The notes under the pieces are model-generated. The model had not been told where the DNA came from. It did not search any database and saw only the letters and a program-made list of their open reading frames with translations. Positions 8,721-17,749 of a stretch of DNA of 64,000 bases are shown one piece after another (the first letter of the stretch is position 1; the number at the start of each line of letters is the position of its first letter). Origin of the DNA: Candidatus Saccharimonadota bacterium (GTDB lineage Bacteria; Patescibacteriota; Saccharimonadia; Saccharimonadales; Saccharimonadaceae); the NCBI GenBank assembly GCA_003246575.1, contig QJZZ01000003.1, positions 1-64,000 on the forward strand, in the 5' to 3' direction. The position numbers and the translations under genes are program-made.

Positions 8721-9374
8721 ATGTACGGACTATTACTACTTCTCGGGTTGGGCGCGTATGCAATATTTCGCGAACAAACAATCACCGAGCAGGCAACAGA
8801 CATTCCACAGCGAATCAGCGAGAAGCTGGATAAGCTCTGGGATATTGCTCAAGAGTCTATCAAAGACCGCAAATACCTCCGTGCCGAGAAGGCTCTCCTG
8901 ACGATTCTGCGTGTTGATGAGCGCAATGCGAGCGCTTACAACCGCCTCGGTATTCTCTACGCCAAGCAGCAAGCATACAAGGACGCCATCGAGTGTTTTG
9001 AGATCGCGCAAAGCCTCGAACCAAGCGCATCGAGCCTCCACAATGTTGGCCTCATTTATTTCGAAACAGAAGCGTACGACAAGGCAGCCATCGCCTTTGA
9101 ACAAGCACTTGCCCTCGAGGGTGAGCACGCATCACGACACATCGCCTACGCCAAGGTCCAGGAAAAGCTCGGCAATATCAACCGTATGTTCGAATCACTT
9201 GAGACCGGTGCACGCATGGAGCCAAGTATACAGACATTCAACCTTCTGGCTGATGCCTACGAACGCCACGGACGTCTAGAGGAGGCCGAGAAGCTCCGCG
9301 CTCGTATCCAAAAGGCGACCCAAAAACACAATACGCCGAAGCGTATGGTGCAGCGGCGCAAAATTGTGATGTAG
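8721..9374 (+). CDS. Membrane-anchored TPR repeat protein
   Basis: A 217-aa protein with an N-terminal hydrophobic segment (residues 1-16, YGLLLLLGLGAYAIF) followed by tetratricopeptide repeats (for example NRLGILYAKQQAYKDAIECF and LHNVGLIYFETEAYDKAAIAF, residues ~70-190). Such proteins usually scaffold complexes at the membrane. TACAAT (8708-8713), inside the end of the holB-like gene, ends seven bases before the ATG, so it is likely transcribed leaderless. Partner unknown. Confidence 0.85.
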   Translation: MYGLLLLLGLGAYAIFREQTITEQATDIPQRISEKLDKLWDIAQESIKDRKYLRAEKALLTILRVDERNASAYNRLGILYAKQQAYKDAIECFEIAQSLEPSASSLHNVGLIYFETEAYDKAAIAFEQALALEGEHASRHIAYAKVQEKLGNINRMFESLETGARMEPSIQTFNLLADAYERHGRLEEAEKLRARIQKATQKHNTPKRMVQRRKIVM

Positions 9375-9390
9375 GCGAGCGAGAGCGTGC

Positions 9391-9672
9391 TTACTTTTTG
9401 GTCGGCTTGCGTGCCGGCTTTTTCATTGCATCGAGTCGCGTCAAGACGATTCCCTGCAGCAACGTCCAGGCAATGAGATTGATGATACTCACACCGAGGA
9501 GAACCAATGCAATTCCAGTCATTTGCTGACCAAGATCATAGTTCACCAGACCGACGAGTCCAGCGGCGATAATCAAGAGTATTGCAAACGCAACGTAGGC
9601 ATGCTGCAGTTTCGTGCGATCACCAGTAGTATCGTTCCACTCCGCAAGGGATTTGATGAATAACTTATACAT
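9391..9672 (-). CDS. Small membrane protein, two predicted TM helices
   Basis: A 93-aa protein with two hydrophobic stretches (residues ~25-45 and ~50-75) and a very basic C-terminal tail (KKPARKPTKK). No family is recognised. On the minus strand a TATAAT (9679-9684) preceded by TG lies six bases before the ATG, giving the leaderless arrangement. It converges on the TPR gene. Confidence 0.75.
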   Translation of the reverse strand: MYKLFIKSLAEWNDTTGDRTKLQHAYVAFAILLIIAAGLVGLVNYDLGQQMTGIALVLLGVSIINLIAWTLLQGIVLTRLDAMKKPARKPTKK

Positions 9673-9721
9673 ACTACTATTATATCACACAGTGTGTAAA
9701 AAGTCAATCCTACAGAGGCGA

Positions 9722-10324
9722 CTATTCGTTGTTGTCGTCGAGATTAACCCGTATAGTCACGTAGACAGGGCCACGTTCGAGCAGCTCAGCACTATTTGGG
9801 TCAGGGAAGGCAGTGCCGTACACGAGCGCATCATGCCAAGCTTTCGTCTCAATACTTACGCGGATATAGTGACCGGCCGCATCGACGTAGTGATCCTGGC
9901 GGGCAACTTGTCCGTAGTCCGGGCCTTCGATCTGCGTGAAACCAGCGGCTTCAATTTTGCTCTTGAGGTCAGCGAATGTTTCGGTTCGGTCTGCATCACG
10001 GCCATATTCCACCGATGACGATTCTGTTCGGCTCGAGTCCCAGTCATACACACGCTTGTCGCCAAACACGTTCGACCCAGCGACACGGTACGAGTCACCG
10101 AGGTTAAGCTTACTGTAAATACTCGTGATCTGCGTGAACCGTTCGTGTGCAATATAGGTACTGCGGGCGTTGACGATAGAAAGGGCGCTGAGTGACAACA
10201 GCACAAATGCGAAAAAGACGATGAGTGAATAGACCACGACACCCTTACGCAGCAGGATGTGTGTCTTGTTATGAGTGATATGTTTCTGTGTTTTTTTTGC
10301 TCGAGAAGTTGTTTTCTTAACCAT
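9722..10324 (-). CDS. Single-pass membrane protein of unknown function
   Basis: A 200-aa protein with a basic cytoplasmic N-terminus (KKTTSRAKKTQKH), one TM helix (residues ~30-55, GVVVYSLIVFFAFVLLSLSA) and an outward soluble domain rich in charged residues. The start is set at 10324 because TATACT (10331-10336), preceded by TGC, ends six bases upstream; a nine-residue extension would begin upstream of that promoter. No homologous family recognised. Confidence 0.78.
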   Translation of the reverse strand: MVKKTTSRAKKTQKHITHNKTHILLRKGVVVYSLIVFFAFVLLSLSALSIVNARSTYIAHERFTQITSIYSKLNLGDSYRVAGSNVFGDKRVYDWDSSRTESSSVEYGRDADRTETFADLKSKIEAAGFTQIEGPDYGQVARQDHYVDAAGHYIRVSIETKAWHDALVYGTAFPDPNSAELLERGPVYVTIRVNLDDNNE

Positions 10325-10372
10325 AATTTTAGTATAGCAGAAACTTTGCAAACCATAACCACAATATAACAG

Positions 10373-10401
10373 TTGTCAAAAAACAAAAAATTCGCTATGA
10401 T
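10373..10401 (+). promoter_or_regulatory. Promoter of the tRNA-Thr/tRNA-Tyr genes
   Basis: TTGTCA (10373-10378), a 17-base spacer and TATGAT (10396-10401). The predicted start lies about ten bases before the mature 5' end of tRNA-Thr(UGU). No separate promoter was seen between the two tRNAs. Confidence 0.65.
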
Positions 10402-10418
10402 AGTCATTGTCTAAATGC

Positions 10419-10495
10419 GCCGCTTTAGCTCAGTTGGTTAGAGCAGCTGTTTTGTAAACAGCAGGTCCTCGGTTCGAGTCCGAGAAGCGGCTCCA
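10419..10495 (+). tRNA. tRNA-Thr (anticodon TGT)
   Basis: A 77-nt cloverleaf. The acceptor stem GCCGCTT pairs with AAGCGGC, followed by an unpaired T and an encoded CCA. The anticodon stem GCTGT/ACAGC encloses the loop TTTGTAA with anticodon TGT. The T-arm reads CTCGG TTCGAGT CCGAG. Confidence 0.97.
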
Positions 10496-10506
10496 AGATG
10501 ATACAT

Positions 10507-10524
10507 GACCGCTTGCGGTTTTTT
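10507..10524 (+). terminator. Short hairpin and T-tract between two tRNA genes
   Basis: ACCGC-TT-GCGGT followed by TTTTT. The stem is only five base pairs, so it may be a weak terminator or a processing signal between tRNA-Thr and tRNA-Tyr. Confidence 0.5.
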
Positions 10525-10536
10525 ACATACCAATCT

Positions 10537-10621
10537 GCCGGAGTCGTCTAGTGGCAATGACAGGAGACTGTAAATCTCCCGCTTTTTAGCTTCGTAGGTT
10601 CGAGTCCTACCTCCGGTACCA
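10537..10621 (+). tRNA. tRNA-Tyr (anticodon GTA)
   Basis: An 85-nt class II tRNA with a long variable arm. The acceptor GCCGGAG pairs with CTCCGGT (one G-U pair) and is followed by A and an encoded CCA. The anticodon stem GGAGA/TCTCC encloses CTGTAAA, with anticodon GTA. Confidence 0.96.
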
Positions 10622-10660
10622 AGATAATACGCCATCCGAAAGGGTGGCGTATTATCTTGG
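10619..10660 (+). terminator. Long perfect hairpin at the 3' end of tRNA-Tyr
   Basis: Nineteen paired positions with one G-U and a GAAA tetraloop. The 5' arm starts with the last bases of the tRNA CCA end. There is no clear T-tract (TTGGCTGAC follows), so this may be a 3'-end processing structure as well as a terminator. Confidence 0.65.
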
Positions 10661-10744
10661 CTGACGGCATGTCTCGAGTCATATCGCCCATGCGGGCTAT
10701 GTAGTGAACGAGTGATATAATGGCTAGAAAAGAGGGGATTAACC

Positions 10745-11407
10745 ATGCCAACAACAATAATTGTCAAAGAAGAAGCAATACATTACGAGTCGCCAGAGCG
10801 TGCGACATTGCATATCAACATTGAATTGACTGGCTACGACCGAGAACGCATCCACGAACAAGTATCAGACGTACTTCGTAGCCTCAGAAATGACATCGAG
10901 CAAATGCACGACAGCCAGAACGGACCAATTACCTGGTACGCGATCTCAGGGGCGAATACATGGTCATGGAAACATCAAGATGGAGTAAAATTCACAGAAC
11001 GAGTAGAGGTGAAAGTTAAATTTAGCAATTTCACAACACTTGGCGAGTGGCTAAATTCTATCTTATCCACTGATGGTATTCGTCTCAATACAATTAACTG
11101 GACACTGACCGAGCGGCGCAAGACCGAGCTAGAGCTGCAACTTCGCCAAAAGGCAGTGCAGCTCGCAAGAGAAAAGGCCGAGCAGTATGCGAGCGCCGTA
11201 AATCTTCATGTTAGTGCGGCAAAAACGATTGCTGACGCTGGCCTACTCGGCGCAAACAGACAAAATGGCGCGTCGGGAAGCTCCGTCGCCGCAAGCAGAA
11301 CGAGCAACGCCAGCGTAGGAGGCGCAAGCGGGACAGATGGCTATCGTTTTACGCCAGAAGATGTCTTAGTAACTGCATCAATAGAAGCAGAATTTATAGC
11401 AGAATAG
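10745..11407 (+). CDS. SIMPL-domain (DUF541) protein
   Basis: A 220-aa protein. The N-terminal part (IIVKEEAIHYESPERATLHI) and the helix LRQKAVQLAREKAEQYASAV near residues 130-155 are typical of SIMPL proteins, where an oligomeric channel-like assembly has been described. Unlike most homologues it has no signal peptide. A Ser/Gly/Ala-rich linker lies near residues 175-195. It is preceded by TATAAT (10716-10721) and a 20-odd base leader containing GAGGGGA. Confidence 0.82.
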   Translation: MPTTIIVKEEAIHYESPERATLHINIELTGYDRERIHEQVSDVLRSLRNDIEQMHDSQNGPITWYAISGANTWSWKHQDGVKFTERVEVKVKFSNFTTLGEWLNSILSTDGIRLNTINWTLTERRKTELELQLRQKAVQLAREKAEQYASAVNLHVSAAKTIADAGLLGANRQNGASGSSVAASRTSNASVGGASGTDGYRFTPEDVLVTASIEAEFIAE

Positions 11408-11532
11408 TCAATACCTCTGCTCCGTCGCGGGCTCATCAACATATGCCATAGAGCAACACTAAAACTACATGCGCGCTTTTCTTCTATGTGTTTTTCTGCT
11501 ACAATTTATCGAGATAAAATCTGTATAAACGT

Positions 11533-11578
11533 GCCGCGATAGCTCCTCGAGTGAACGCAAATAATCGTAGAGCAGTGC
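11533..11578 (+). pseudogene. tRNA-like 5' fragment, partial copy of tRNA-Thr(GGT)
   Basis: Bases 11533-11545 repeat the first 13 bases of the tRNA-Thr that starts at 11633, exactly 100 bases downstream. A GAGCA within 11566-11578 could pair with GCTC as the D-stem. The rest of the cloverleaf is missing. A TATAAAC (11524-11530) immediately precedes it. It is either a decayed tRNA gene or part of a longer tRNA precursor leader. Confidence 0.45.
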
Positions 11579-11632
11579 TCGCACAACGCACACGTCACAG
11601 GAGTGGTACCGTTACAGATACGTTATCAATAT

Positions 11633-11708
<76 letters not shown>

Positions 11709-11731
11709 TTTTTATTTGGTAAAATAAGTAT

Positions 11732-12226
11732 ATGGCACAATTTAGTTACGATATTCAATCAAGTTACGACAAGGCCGAGATGAACAACGTCTATCTTCAA
11801 GCCGAAAAAGAAATCTCTAGTCGCTACGACTTTCGCGGTACTGCAGCACACATCGACTGGCTCGCAGACAAGAAAGGCATCAAAGCAACGGCTGACAGCT
11901 CATGGCAACTCGAGCAGGTAATCGATCTCTTCGGCAAGAAGCTCGCCGCCCGCAACCTGACGAGCAAAGTTCTCGACCTCAGCGGCGAAGTCCATGAGAG
12001 CAACATGAAGGCATGGCAGGACATTCCATTTCGCGACGGCCTCAGCCAAGACAGCGCCAAAAAGATCACCAAGCTGCTCAAGGGATCACACCCGAAGCTA
12101 AAAGCTCAGATTCAAGGAGAAGAGGTGCGTGTGACCGGCCCGAGCAAAGACGAGCTACAGGCAGCAATGCAAACACTACGCTCAGCTGATTTTGACTTTC
12201 CGCTCCTCTTTACGAATTATCGATAA
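11732..12226 (+). CDS. YajQ/DUF520 family nucleotide-binding protein
   Basis: A 164-aa protein with the family N-terminus (FSYDIQSSYDKAEMNNVY), the SSRYDFRGT motif and the C-terminal VRVTGPSKDELQAAMQ. Homologues bind cyclic-di-GMP or nucleotides and have two ferredoxin-like domains; length is normal. TAAAAT (11720-11725) ends six bases before the ATG, so the transcript should be leaderless. It lies 23 bases after tRNA-Thr(GGT). Confidence 0.93.
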   Translation: MAQFSYDIQSSYDKAEMNNVYLQAEKEISSRYDFRGTAAHIDWLADKKGIKATADSSWQLEQVIDLFGKKLAARNLTSKVLDLSGEVHESNMKAWQDIPFRDGLSQDSAKKITKLLKGSHPKLKAQIQGEEVRVTGPSKDELQAAMQTLRSADFDFPLLFTNYR

Positions 12227-12280
12227 TCTGCTACAATTGACCGAAGTTATCAATACAAACTTTTCGACTCGAGAGGATTT

Positions 12281-12490
12281 ATGGCTAAGAAAACGAATAC
12301 AAAGCGAAAGATTGTTGCGCTTGTCAGCGAGCTGACCGGCCACCGTACGTATGTTACGCGTAAAAACACGCAAAACACACCAGACAAGCTCGAGCTGAAC
12401 AAATACGACCCAGTTGCACGCAAGCACGCGAAGTACGTCGAGACCAAGAAGTCTCTCGGACGCAACGAAGTCAAGCCTCGTAAGGGTTAA
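12281..12490 (+). CDS. rpmG: 50S ribosomal protein L33 (bL33), cysteine-free
   Basis: A 69-aa protein ([20 protein letters not shown], then [20 protein letters not shown]) that matches bL33. It lacks the four zinc-binding cysteines and so is a C-minus form. A TACAAT lies ~40 bases upstream. Its stop TAA overlaps the stop of the convergent gene in a shared TTAA, and no terminator separates them. Confidence 0.93.
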   Translation: MAKKTNTKRKIVALVSELTGHRTYVTRKNTQNTPDKLELNKYDPVARKHAKYVETKKSLGRNEVKPRKG

Positions 12491-13173
12491 GACAACCGGC
12501 GATCTATCGCCTCGGCCAACCACAATCCGTTGTTGGTCATCCGCTCCAAAAGCACTCGTGAAGGGTGCTTTTCTGCTTTGTAGAGGTAGATCGTGTTCTC
12601 GGATATCTCAATACTGATATCTTCAAAACGCTCGCCGATGATGTCGGTGAGTTCAGGGTTGAATAGGGCGGCTATAACCTGTGCATGTGTCATGCGGGCA
12701 TAGACGGTGTAACTATCGAGAAACGGCTTTTTGTGCGCAGCCGAATAGGCGTAGATGCTGAGCGGGTCAAGTCCGCTGTAGCGAGCCACAAGCTCTTCAC
12801 GAGCTGTATGGTGACCGATATAACAGTGTGGCAACTCGTACTTGTTATGGAGGTCAAACGTCATAATCGTCCAGTGATGATCCTTAAGTCGATGGTCCGG
12901 GTACATCAGCGAATCACGGCGCACCGTCAAGGCCATATCGTACCCCTTGAACGTACCAACACAGTAGTAGTGGTCGTCGTGCGTATTCGAAACGGTGATC
13001 CCGCGCACTAAGCGATGATCATCATCTTGCTGATCAACATACCCGAAATAAATCATACCGATACTCTCGGCAAACTTCCGAATAGTGCGCGCCGTCGTGT
13101 GGCGACCTACGATGTGCTTCGGCGTGGCTTTGTGGAGAAGATGGCGGGCGCTATGAAGCGTTCGGACGTTCAC
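12487..13173 (-). CDS. Unknown protein, last gene of the alpha-glucan operon
   Basis: A 228-aa soluble protein rich in His, Tyr and Asp (for example [17 protein letters not shown] and [18 protein letters not shown]). No family was recognised. Its ATG overlaps the GH15 stop by four bases (ATGA), so it is translationally coupled to the glucan-degrading enzymes. A role in the same pathway is inferred from position only. Confidence 0.75.
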   Translation of the reverse strand: MNVRTLHSARHLLHKATPKHIVGRHTTARTIRKFAESIGMIYFGYVDQQDDDHRLVRGITVSNTHDDHYYCVGTFKGYDMALTVRRDSLMYPDHRLKDHHWTIMTFDLHNKYELPHCYIGHHTAREELVARYSGLDPLSIYAYSAAHKKPFLDSYTVYARMTHAQVIAALFNPELTDIIGERFEDISIEISENTIYLYKAEKHPSRVLLERMTNNGLWLAEAIDRRLS

Positions 13174-15122
13174 GAATCACTCCTGTCGCTGGCCATATAG
13201 TCGAGCAACGTCGCCATGAATTCGGCATGACTCCATGCGAGTGGTGCAATGGAGGTTGAATACCCATTTGATGGACGAATCTGCTCGGCCATGATTCCTG
13301 ACGCGTAGCTGTGCTGATGCGACCAATCAATGATGTCCGTAGCAGCCTCAACGTTATTTTGTTCAAGGAGGTACTGTGCATACCAGAGTGTCGTAATATG
13401 CCAATAGTTACCATCGGAGTCGGCAGACTCTCGGAGGTACATGTCTTGCTCGTACCGAGGAAACCCGACATTCGTCTGCTGTGAAAATCGTGCACGTGCC
13501 GCTTGCATCGACGAGGTCATCTCTGGGTCGTCGATACTATAGAGCCCAAACATAAAGGCACCGAACAGCGACGACATGTCGATCGTGTCGTCGTTTTCGT
13601 AGGCCCCGTCATGTGTCGGCAGCAGCCCTTTTCGCAAGCACCCTCGCTCAGATGAATACAATCGATGTCGTGCCGCCTGGTACATATCCTCGGCAACTGA
13701 TCGCCAGGCAACAGCGCTTTCTTGGTCTTCGGCATCCTCTGCGAGATCTGCTGCGGCCAGCAATGTGGCATGAGTGACTGCTGTCGTATAGGTGGAAACG
13801 ATGAATTTTTCTTCCCACAAATCATATGACGGCTGCGGCAGTCCGGTCGAGGCATCGACGAAACTCGCCAGGAAATCCGTCATCGGCTTGACGAGACTCG
13901 AGTAATATTCGTTGAGCAGCGCCTCGTGCTTGTGCTGGTGATAATACTGACAAAAGCTGAAGACAACCAGCGCCGTTTCATCGCTCTGAATCGGCGGTGC
14001 GACGCGATCTCCGTGCACGTAGGTGTGCCAGCTACTCCCCAGTGCGCCGTCGGCACGATATTTGTGCGACAGGTAGCCGTTCGGATGCATGACGCGACGA
14101 CAAAAGTCATAGAATCGCTCGATTTCTTCCCTGTACCCGAGACGCATCAATGGCCAAATCACATACGCGCCATCGCGTGGCCAACAGTAGGCGTAAGCAT
14201 CGCGGCCGTAGTTGAGCATCGAAGAGTCAGTACTCGCGATCACCGCGCCCTTGTTGTCCATGTGTGCCCTGAGTAACATCGCACTGATGACGAATTGTTT
14301 TCGCCAACGCTCAGGAAGACGCAGACTAGCCTGGACAGTTGGCGTGAGCCACTCATGCCACCAGCTGGCTGTTGCGAGCATTCGACTGTCTATGCCGACT
14401 TCAGTCATTTTTTTGTGTGCCGTCAGCGCAGCACGCATACTCGTGCCAGCTGCAATCCAGTAACGGACGCGAGCTGATTCGTGGGCGCCGATCGTACGAA
14501 CGAAGCGCAAAATCGAGTCTACCCGTCCATGTTCGACGCTCGAATCAGACAGTTCGCCGTCATCGGCGTCACGCCAACTTCCTTCACGTCCCTCAATGCC
14601 GAATAGTCCGATGGTATGCTGGTCAAACGGTTCGCTGTCACTTTCGCCGGAGACAATGAACACGCGACGCCCGCGATAGTGCATGATCGCGTTGTTGTCC
14701 GGCAAATACTGAGCTGTATCGGTATTGCCCCGTGAGTCACCGATGACAAACGCCTGGTGCATGAAGAGGCGAATTTCGCGCTCATGCGAGGCCGTGTTGA
14801 TGATATGAATCGAGCGCATAAACACATTGAGGTCACTGTCCACCGCATCATCAAACTCGAGCATCACACTCATTTGTTCATTACGCGCAGTGATATGACC
14901 AACCAGACTATCGTGTGGATAGTCAAACGTCAGATACCAATCATTAGCGTCATCGAGCCAACTAATCTGGCCATCAATCCAGACGCCAACTTTGTGCCGC
15001 AGCTCTTTACCGATCGTGTGGTTCTCGAGGCCAACATACGGAAAGTACAGGTCATGAACAAGACCGTAATCATTGATGCCAACATGCATCTCACCGTTGC
15101 CGAGGATAATCGGCCGCGCCAT
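13170..15122 (-). CDS. GH15 family glucoamylase/glucodextranase-like enzyme
   Basis: A 650-aa protein. An N-terminal beta-sandwich (residues ~1-260) is followed by an alpha/alpha-barrel with the GH15 hallmarks YGRDAYAYCWPRDGAYV and GLPQPSYDLWEEKF, where a Glu is expected to be catalytic. GH15 enzymes release glucose from alpha-glucan ends by inversion. No signal peptide is seen, so it probably acts on intracellular glycogen or maltodextrin. It starts at the base after the GH57 stop (TAAATG) and overlaps the downstream gene. Confidence 0.9.
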   Translation of the reverse strand: MARPIILGNGEMHVGINDYGLVHDLYFPYVGLENHTIGKELRHKVGVWIDGQISWLDDANDWYLTFDYPHDSLVGHITARNEQMSVMLEFDDAVDSDLNVFMRSIHIINTASHEREIRLFMHQAFVIGDSRGNTDTAQYLPDNNAIMHYRGRRVFIVSGESDSEPFDQHTIGLFGIEGREGSWRDADDGELSDSSVEHGRVDSILRFVRTIGAHESARVRYWIAAGTSMRAALTAHKKMTEVGIDSRMLATASWWHEWLTPTVQASLRLPERWRKQFVISAMLLRAHMDNKGAVIASTDSSMLNYGRDAYAYCWPRDGAYVIWPLMRLGYREEIERFYDFCRRVMHPNGYLSHKYRADGALGSSWHTYVHGDRVAPPIQSDETALVVFSFCQYYHQHKHEALLNEYYSSLVKPMTDFLASFVDASTGLPQPSYDLWEEKFIVSTYTTAVTHATLLAAADLAEDAEDQESAVAWRSVAEDMYQAARHRLYSSERGCLRKGLLPTHDGAYENDDTIDMSSLFGAFMFGLYSIDDPEMTSSMQAARARFSQQTNVGFPRYEQDMYLRESADSDGNYWHITTLWYAQYLLEQNNVEAATDIIDWSHQHSYASGIMAEQIRPSNGYSTSIAPLAWSHAEFMATLLDYMASDRSDS

Positions 15123-16343
15123 TTACATGCCTCCGTAGCGTGTGTGTTGCATCAAGCGGTAGCGAAGGTCGCGAATCGCATTCATGACGTAGAGGAAGGC
15201 ATCGTATGGAGACTCATACGGGCTGAAGTAGGCATGCACGTCACCATCATTGAACCACTTGGTACACATGTAGTAGACATGGTCCGACGTCTGCAGTCTT
15301 CGCCAATCACCGATGAGTTCAATATCTCCGGTCTGCATGATATCTTCTTCGAGGGCGTACAAGTGACGCATCGTTTCATGCTGGAGACTATTGCCAAGCC
15401 AAGCGGTCAAGTCGCGCTCGGTGTCTGCCCATGTGATCGTATGCGGCGTGCTAATTTCACCACGTGGTTCGTCTGCATTGGCGGCCTCGGTGACGGTATA
15501 GAATGTATTGCCAGGTGTCTTGAGCCAGTTCGCAACAAAGTGTTCCATGAAATTGAAGATTCCCGTGTCTTCCCATTGGTGCTCACCGAAGGTTTCGTAG
15601 TCCATGAAAAGATTCACGATCGGCGCATCACCACCGAACGCAGCTTCCATCCACTGCTGATATTTGTGCGCGTCGAGCGGGTATTCGGCCCATTCGCGGT
15701 TGCCGAAACGGAAGGCAACGTCATCACTGAGACGGTAGTTCTTCATCAGAAGTTTGATGTTTTCGGTACCCGCAGGTCGATAGACATAGTTTGGACTGCG
15801 CCAGTCGAGCACTGGATCCCAGCCTTCTGCCAAAATCGCCTGGAACCCTGCTTGGTCGGCCCATTCAGCCAGTTGATCATTGTATGCCAGCTCCGTGTTA
15901 CGGAAGGCAGTCGTCTCAACACCGAAGACTTCGCGGATTTTGTCGCGGTGCATGTTGACCTGGCGATTGAATTCTTCGTGACTGTAGAAAAACGCCAGGC
16001 TATGGTAGTAGGTCTCAGCAACGATTTCGACACGGCCAGTCTCGACAAGCGCGCGAAAATCATCCAGGACATCAGGTGCCCACATTTCGGCCTGCTCGAT
16101 GAAGGTTCCCGTGATACTCAGTGATACCTTGAAATCAGGATGTGTATCGAGGAGCTTCTTGAGCAGTGCGTTCATCGGACGATATGATTTGTCGGCAACT
16201 TTGCGCAGAATACGGCCGTTATTGCGGTCATTTTCGCCATTGCCATCGAAATAATCATGGTGGCTTGCAGTTTCAAATACAGTATAGTCTCGTACTCGCC
16301 AAGGTTGGTGGACGTGAAGGTAAAGGGTGATACCTCGGCTCAT
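15123..16343 (-). CDS. GH57 family alpha-amylase-like enzyme
   Basis: A 406-aa protein with the GH57 order of motifs: LYLHVHQPWRVRDY at the N-terminus, ETYYHSLAFFYS, the nucleophile region TAFRNTELAYND (Glu) and the acid region FMDYETFGEHQ (Asp). It probably cleaves or transfers alpha-1,4-glucan. The ATG at 16343 overlaps the GT4 stop as ATGA; a longer frame upstream would run into GT4. It has no signal peptide. Confidence 0.9.
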   Translation of the reverse strand: MSRGITLYLHVHQPWRVRDYTVFETASHHDYFDGNGENDRNNGRILRKVADKSYRPMNALLKKLLDTHPDFKVSLSITGTFIEQAEMWAPDVLDDFRALVETGRVEIVAETYYHSLAFFYSHEEFNRQVNMHRDKIREVFGVETTAFRNTELAYNDQLAEWADQAGFQAILAEGWDPVLDWRSPNYVYRPAGTENIKLLMKNYRLSDDVAFRFGNREWAEYPLDAHKYQQWMEAAFGGDAPIVNLFMDYETFGEHQWEDTGIFNFMEHFVANWLKTPGNTFYTVTEAANADEPRGEISTPHTITWADTERDLTAWLGNSLQHETMRHLYALEEDIMQTGDIELIGDWRRLQTSDHVYYMCTKWFNDGDVHAYFSPYESPYDAFLYVMNAIRDLRYRLMQHTRYGGM

Positions 16344-17521
16344 GCGTATACTCCTGTTCGCAATTGATGATAATTTACTAAACACTTTTGAGCGACATCA
16401 TTCCACGAGAACTTGAGGTACTCAGATTTTGCCGATTGTCGAAGTGACGAGAGAAGAGCAGGGGAAGTCGCAATGCCGATGATTTGATCGGCAAGCTTGT
16501 CGGTGTCCCAGAAGTCATAACGGAAAATGCCCTTGAGCACCTCACCAACACCCGATTGCTTCGAAATAATCAGCGCGGTATCGTGATGAGCAGCCTCAAG
16601 TGCGGTCAAGCCGAAGGGCTCACTGACCGAGCTCATAACGAACACGTCGGATACACTATAGGCATCGCGCCACTGTTTACCGCGCACAAAGCCCGTGAAG
16701 TATACCTTGTCGGAGATACCATAGTCAGCTGCCAGCTGAATCAATTCATCGCGCTGCTCGCCGTCACCGCAAAAGAGAAATGCCAAGCGATCGTAGCGTT
16801 CTGACGCACGAGCTGCCGCTTTCATAAGCTGAGTTAGACCCTTTTGCACCGTGAAACGTGTGATTGTGCCGACAATCGTATAGCCTTCTTCCTTGAGACT
16901 TTCCAGGTAGCGGTAGGTGCTCTGGTCATATTCGTAGTTCAAGAGTGACGTGACATCGAGCGCATTGTGTACGACTTCGATTTTTTCGGCTGGGATATTG
17001 TATTTGCTGACGATAATCGCCTTGGTGATATTGCTCACCGCAAAGATACGGTCGGCCACCATCAACCCTTGGTATTCAATCTCATGAATCAATGGGTTGC
17101 CGCTATCGGAAGCACTACGGTCGAACTCAGTTGCATGGACGTGCACTACGAGAGGTAGACCCGACAGTTCCTTGGCACGAACACCCGCTTCCATAGTCAG
17201 CCAGTCGTGCGCATGGATCACATCGTATTCTTGTGTACGAACCAGCTCCTCGACGTGCGTGATGTAGCTAGCCTGAAGCTTTCGGAGCGTCGGATAGTCG
17301 CCAGAATAGGCCAACCCACCCTCGGTACGCTGGTCAGGAATCTGCTTGGTTGCGGCGTGGATAGTCATCCATTCAGTATCAGGATGTGCGGCATCGTAGG
17401 GGAGGACAAAATCAATATCAACACCAGCTTGTGCGATTGCTTTCGCCATATGATAGCAGGCGACTCCGAGACCGCCACTATTGTGCGGCGGGAGCTCCCA
17501 CCCTAACATCAGTAGTTTCAT
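16340..17521 (-). CDS. GT4 glycosyltransferase, glycogen/starch synthase-like
   Basis: A 393-aa GT-B enzyme. The N-terminal nucleotide-sugar lid (LGWELPPHNSGGLGVACYHM), VIHAHDWLTMEAG and the C-terminal EPFGLTALEAA (EX7E region) define GT4, close to glycogen synthases. Together with GH57 and GH15 it suggests synthesis and turnover of a storage alpha-glucan. A TATACT promoter and a ~60-base leader precede it on the minus strand. It is the first gene of a four-gene operon with overlapping stops and starts. Confidence 0.88.
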   Translation of the reverse strand: MKLLMLGWELPPHNSGGLGVACYHMAKAIAQAGVDIDFVLPYDAAHPDTEWMTIHAATKQIPDQRTEGGLAYSGDYPTLRKLQASYITHVEELVRTQEYDVIHAHDWLTMEAGVRAKELSGLPLVVHVHATEFDRSASDSGNPLIHEIEYQGLMVADRIFAVSNITKAIIVSKYNIPAEKIEVVHNALDVTSLLNYEYDQSTYRYLESLKEEGYTIVGTITRFTVQKGLTQLMKAAARASERYDRLAFLFCGDGEQRDELIQLAADYGISDKVYFTGFVRGKQWRDAYSVSDVFVMSSVSEPFGLTALEAAHHDTALIISKQSGVGEVLKGIFRYDFWDTDKLADQIIGIATSPALLSSLRQSAKSEYLKFSWNDVAQKCLVNYHQLRTGVYA

Positions 17522-17749
17522 GGCTTATTACGAGGTCACCCTCGGCCCACTCCTTCAATCTGTTTATTGTTTTGCTAACATCAGTATAGCGCTAACGTTT
17601 ACGCAATTGCAAGGAAAAACATAGACGGTTTCAGGGATATAACGTACTATTTTTTACAACGGTATATGATGAGATATATACCAACTTGCGTCAAGTTCGT
17701 GTCACAGCTATAGTTGAGAGTATACACATCACTACAAAAAGGAGAATCA

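Noticed and set aside
12487-12490. Missing terminator between convergent rpmG and the unknown gene as an error
   Set aside because: Both stops share a TTAA with intact reading frames on each side; overlapping convergent ends occur elsewhere in this window (28343, 24552), so it is normal here.
14757-16124. 455-aa open frame on the plus strand across the GH57 and GH15 genes
   Set aside because: It is antisense to two well-recognised enzymes; the open frame follows from their codon bias, and it has no promoter or known motif.
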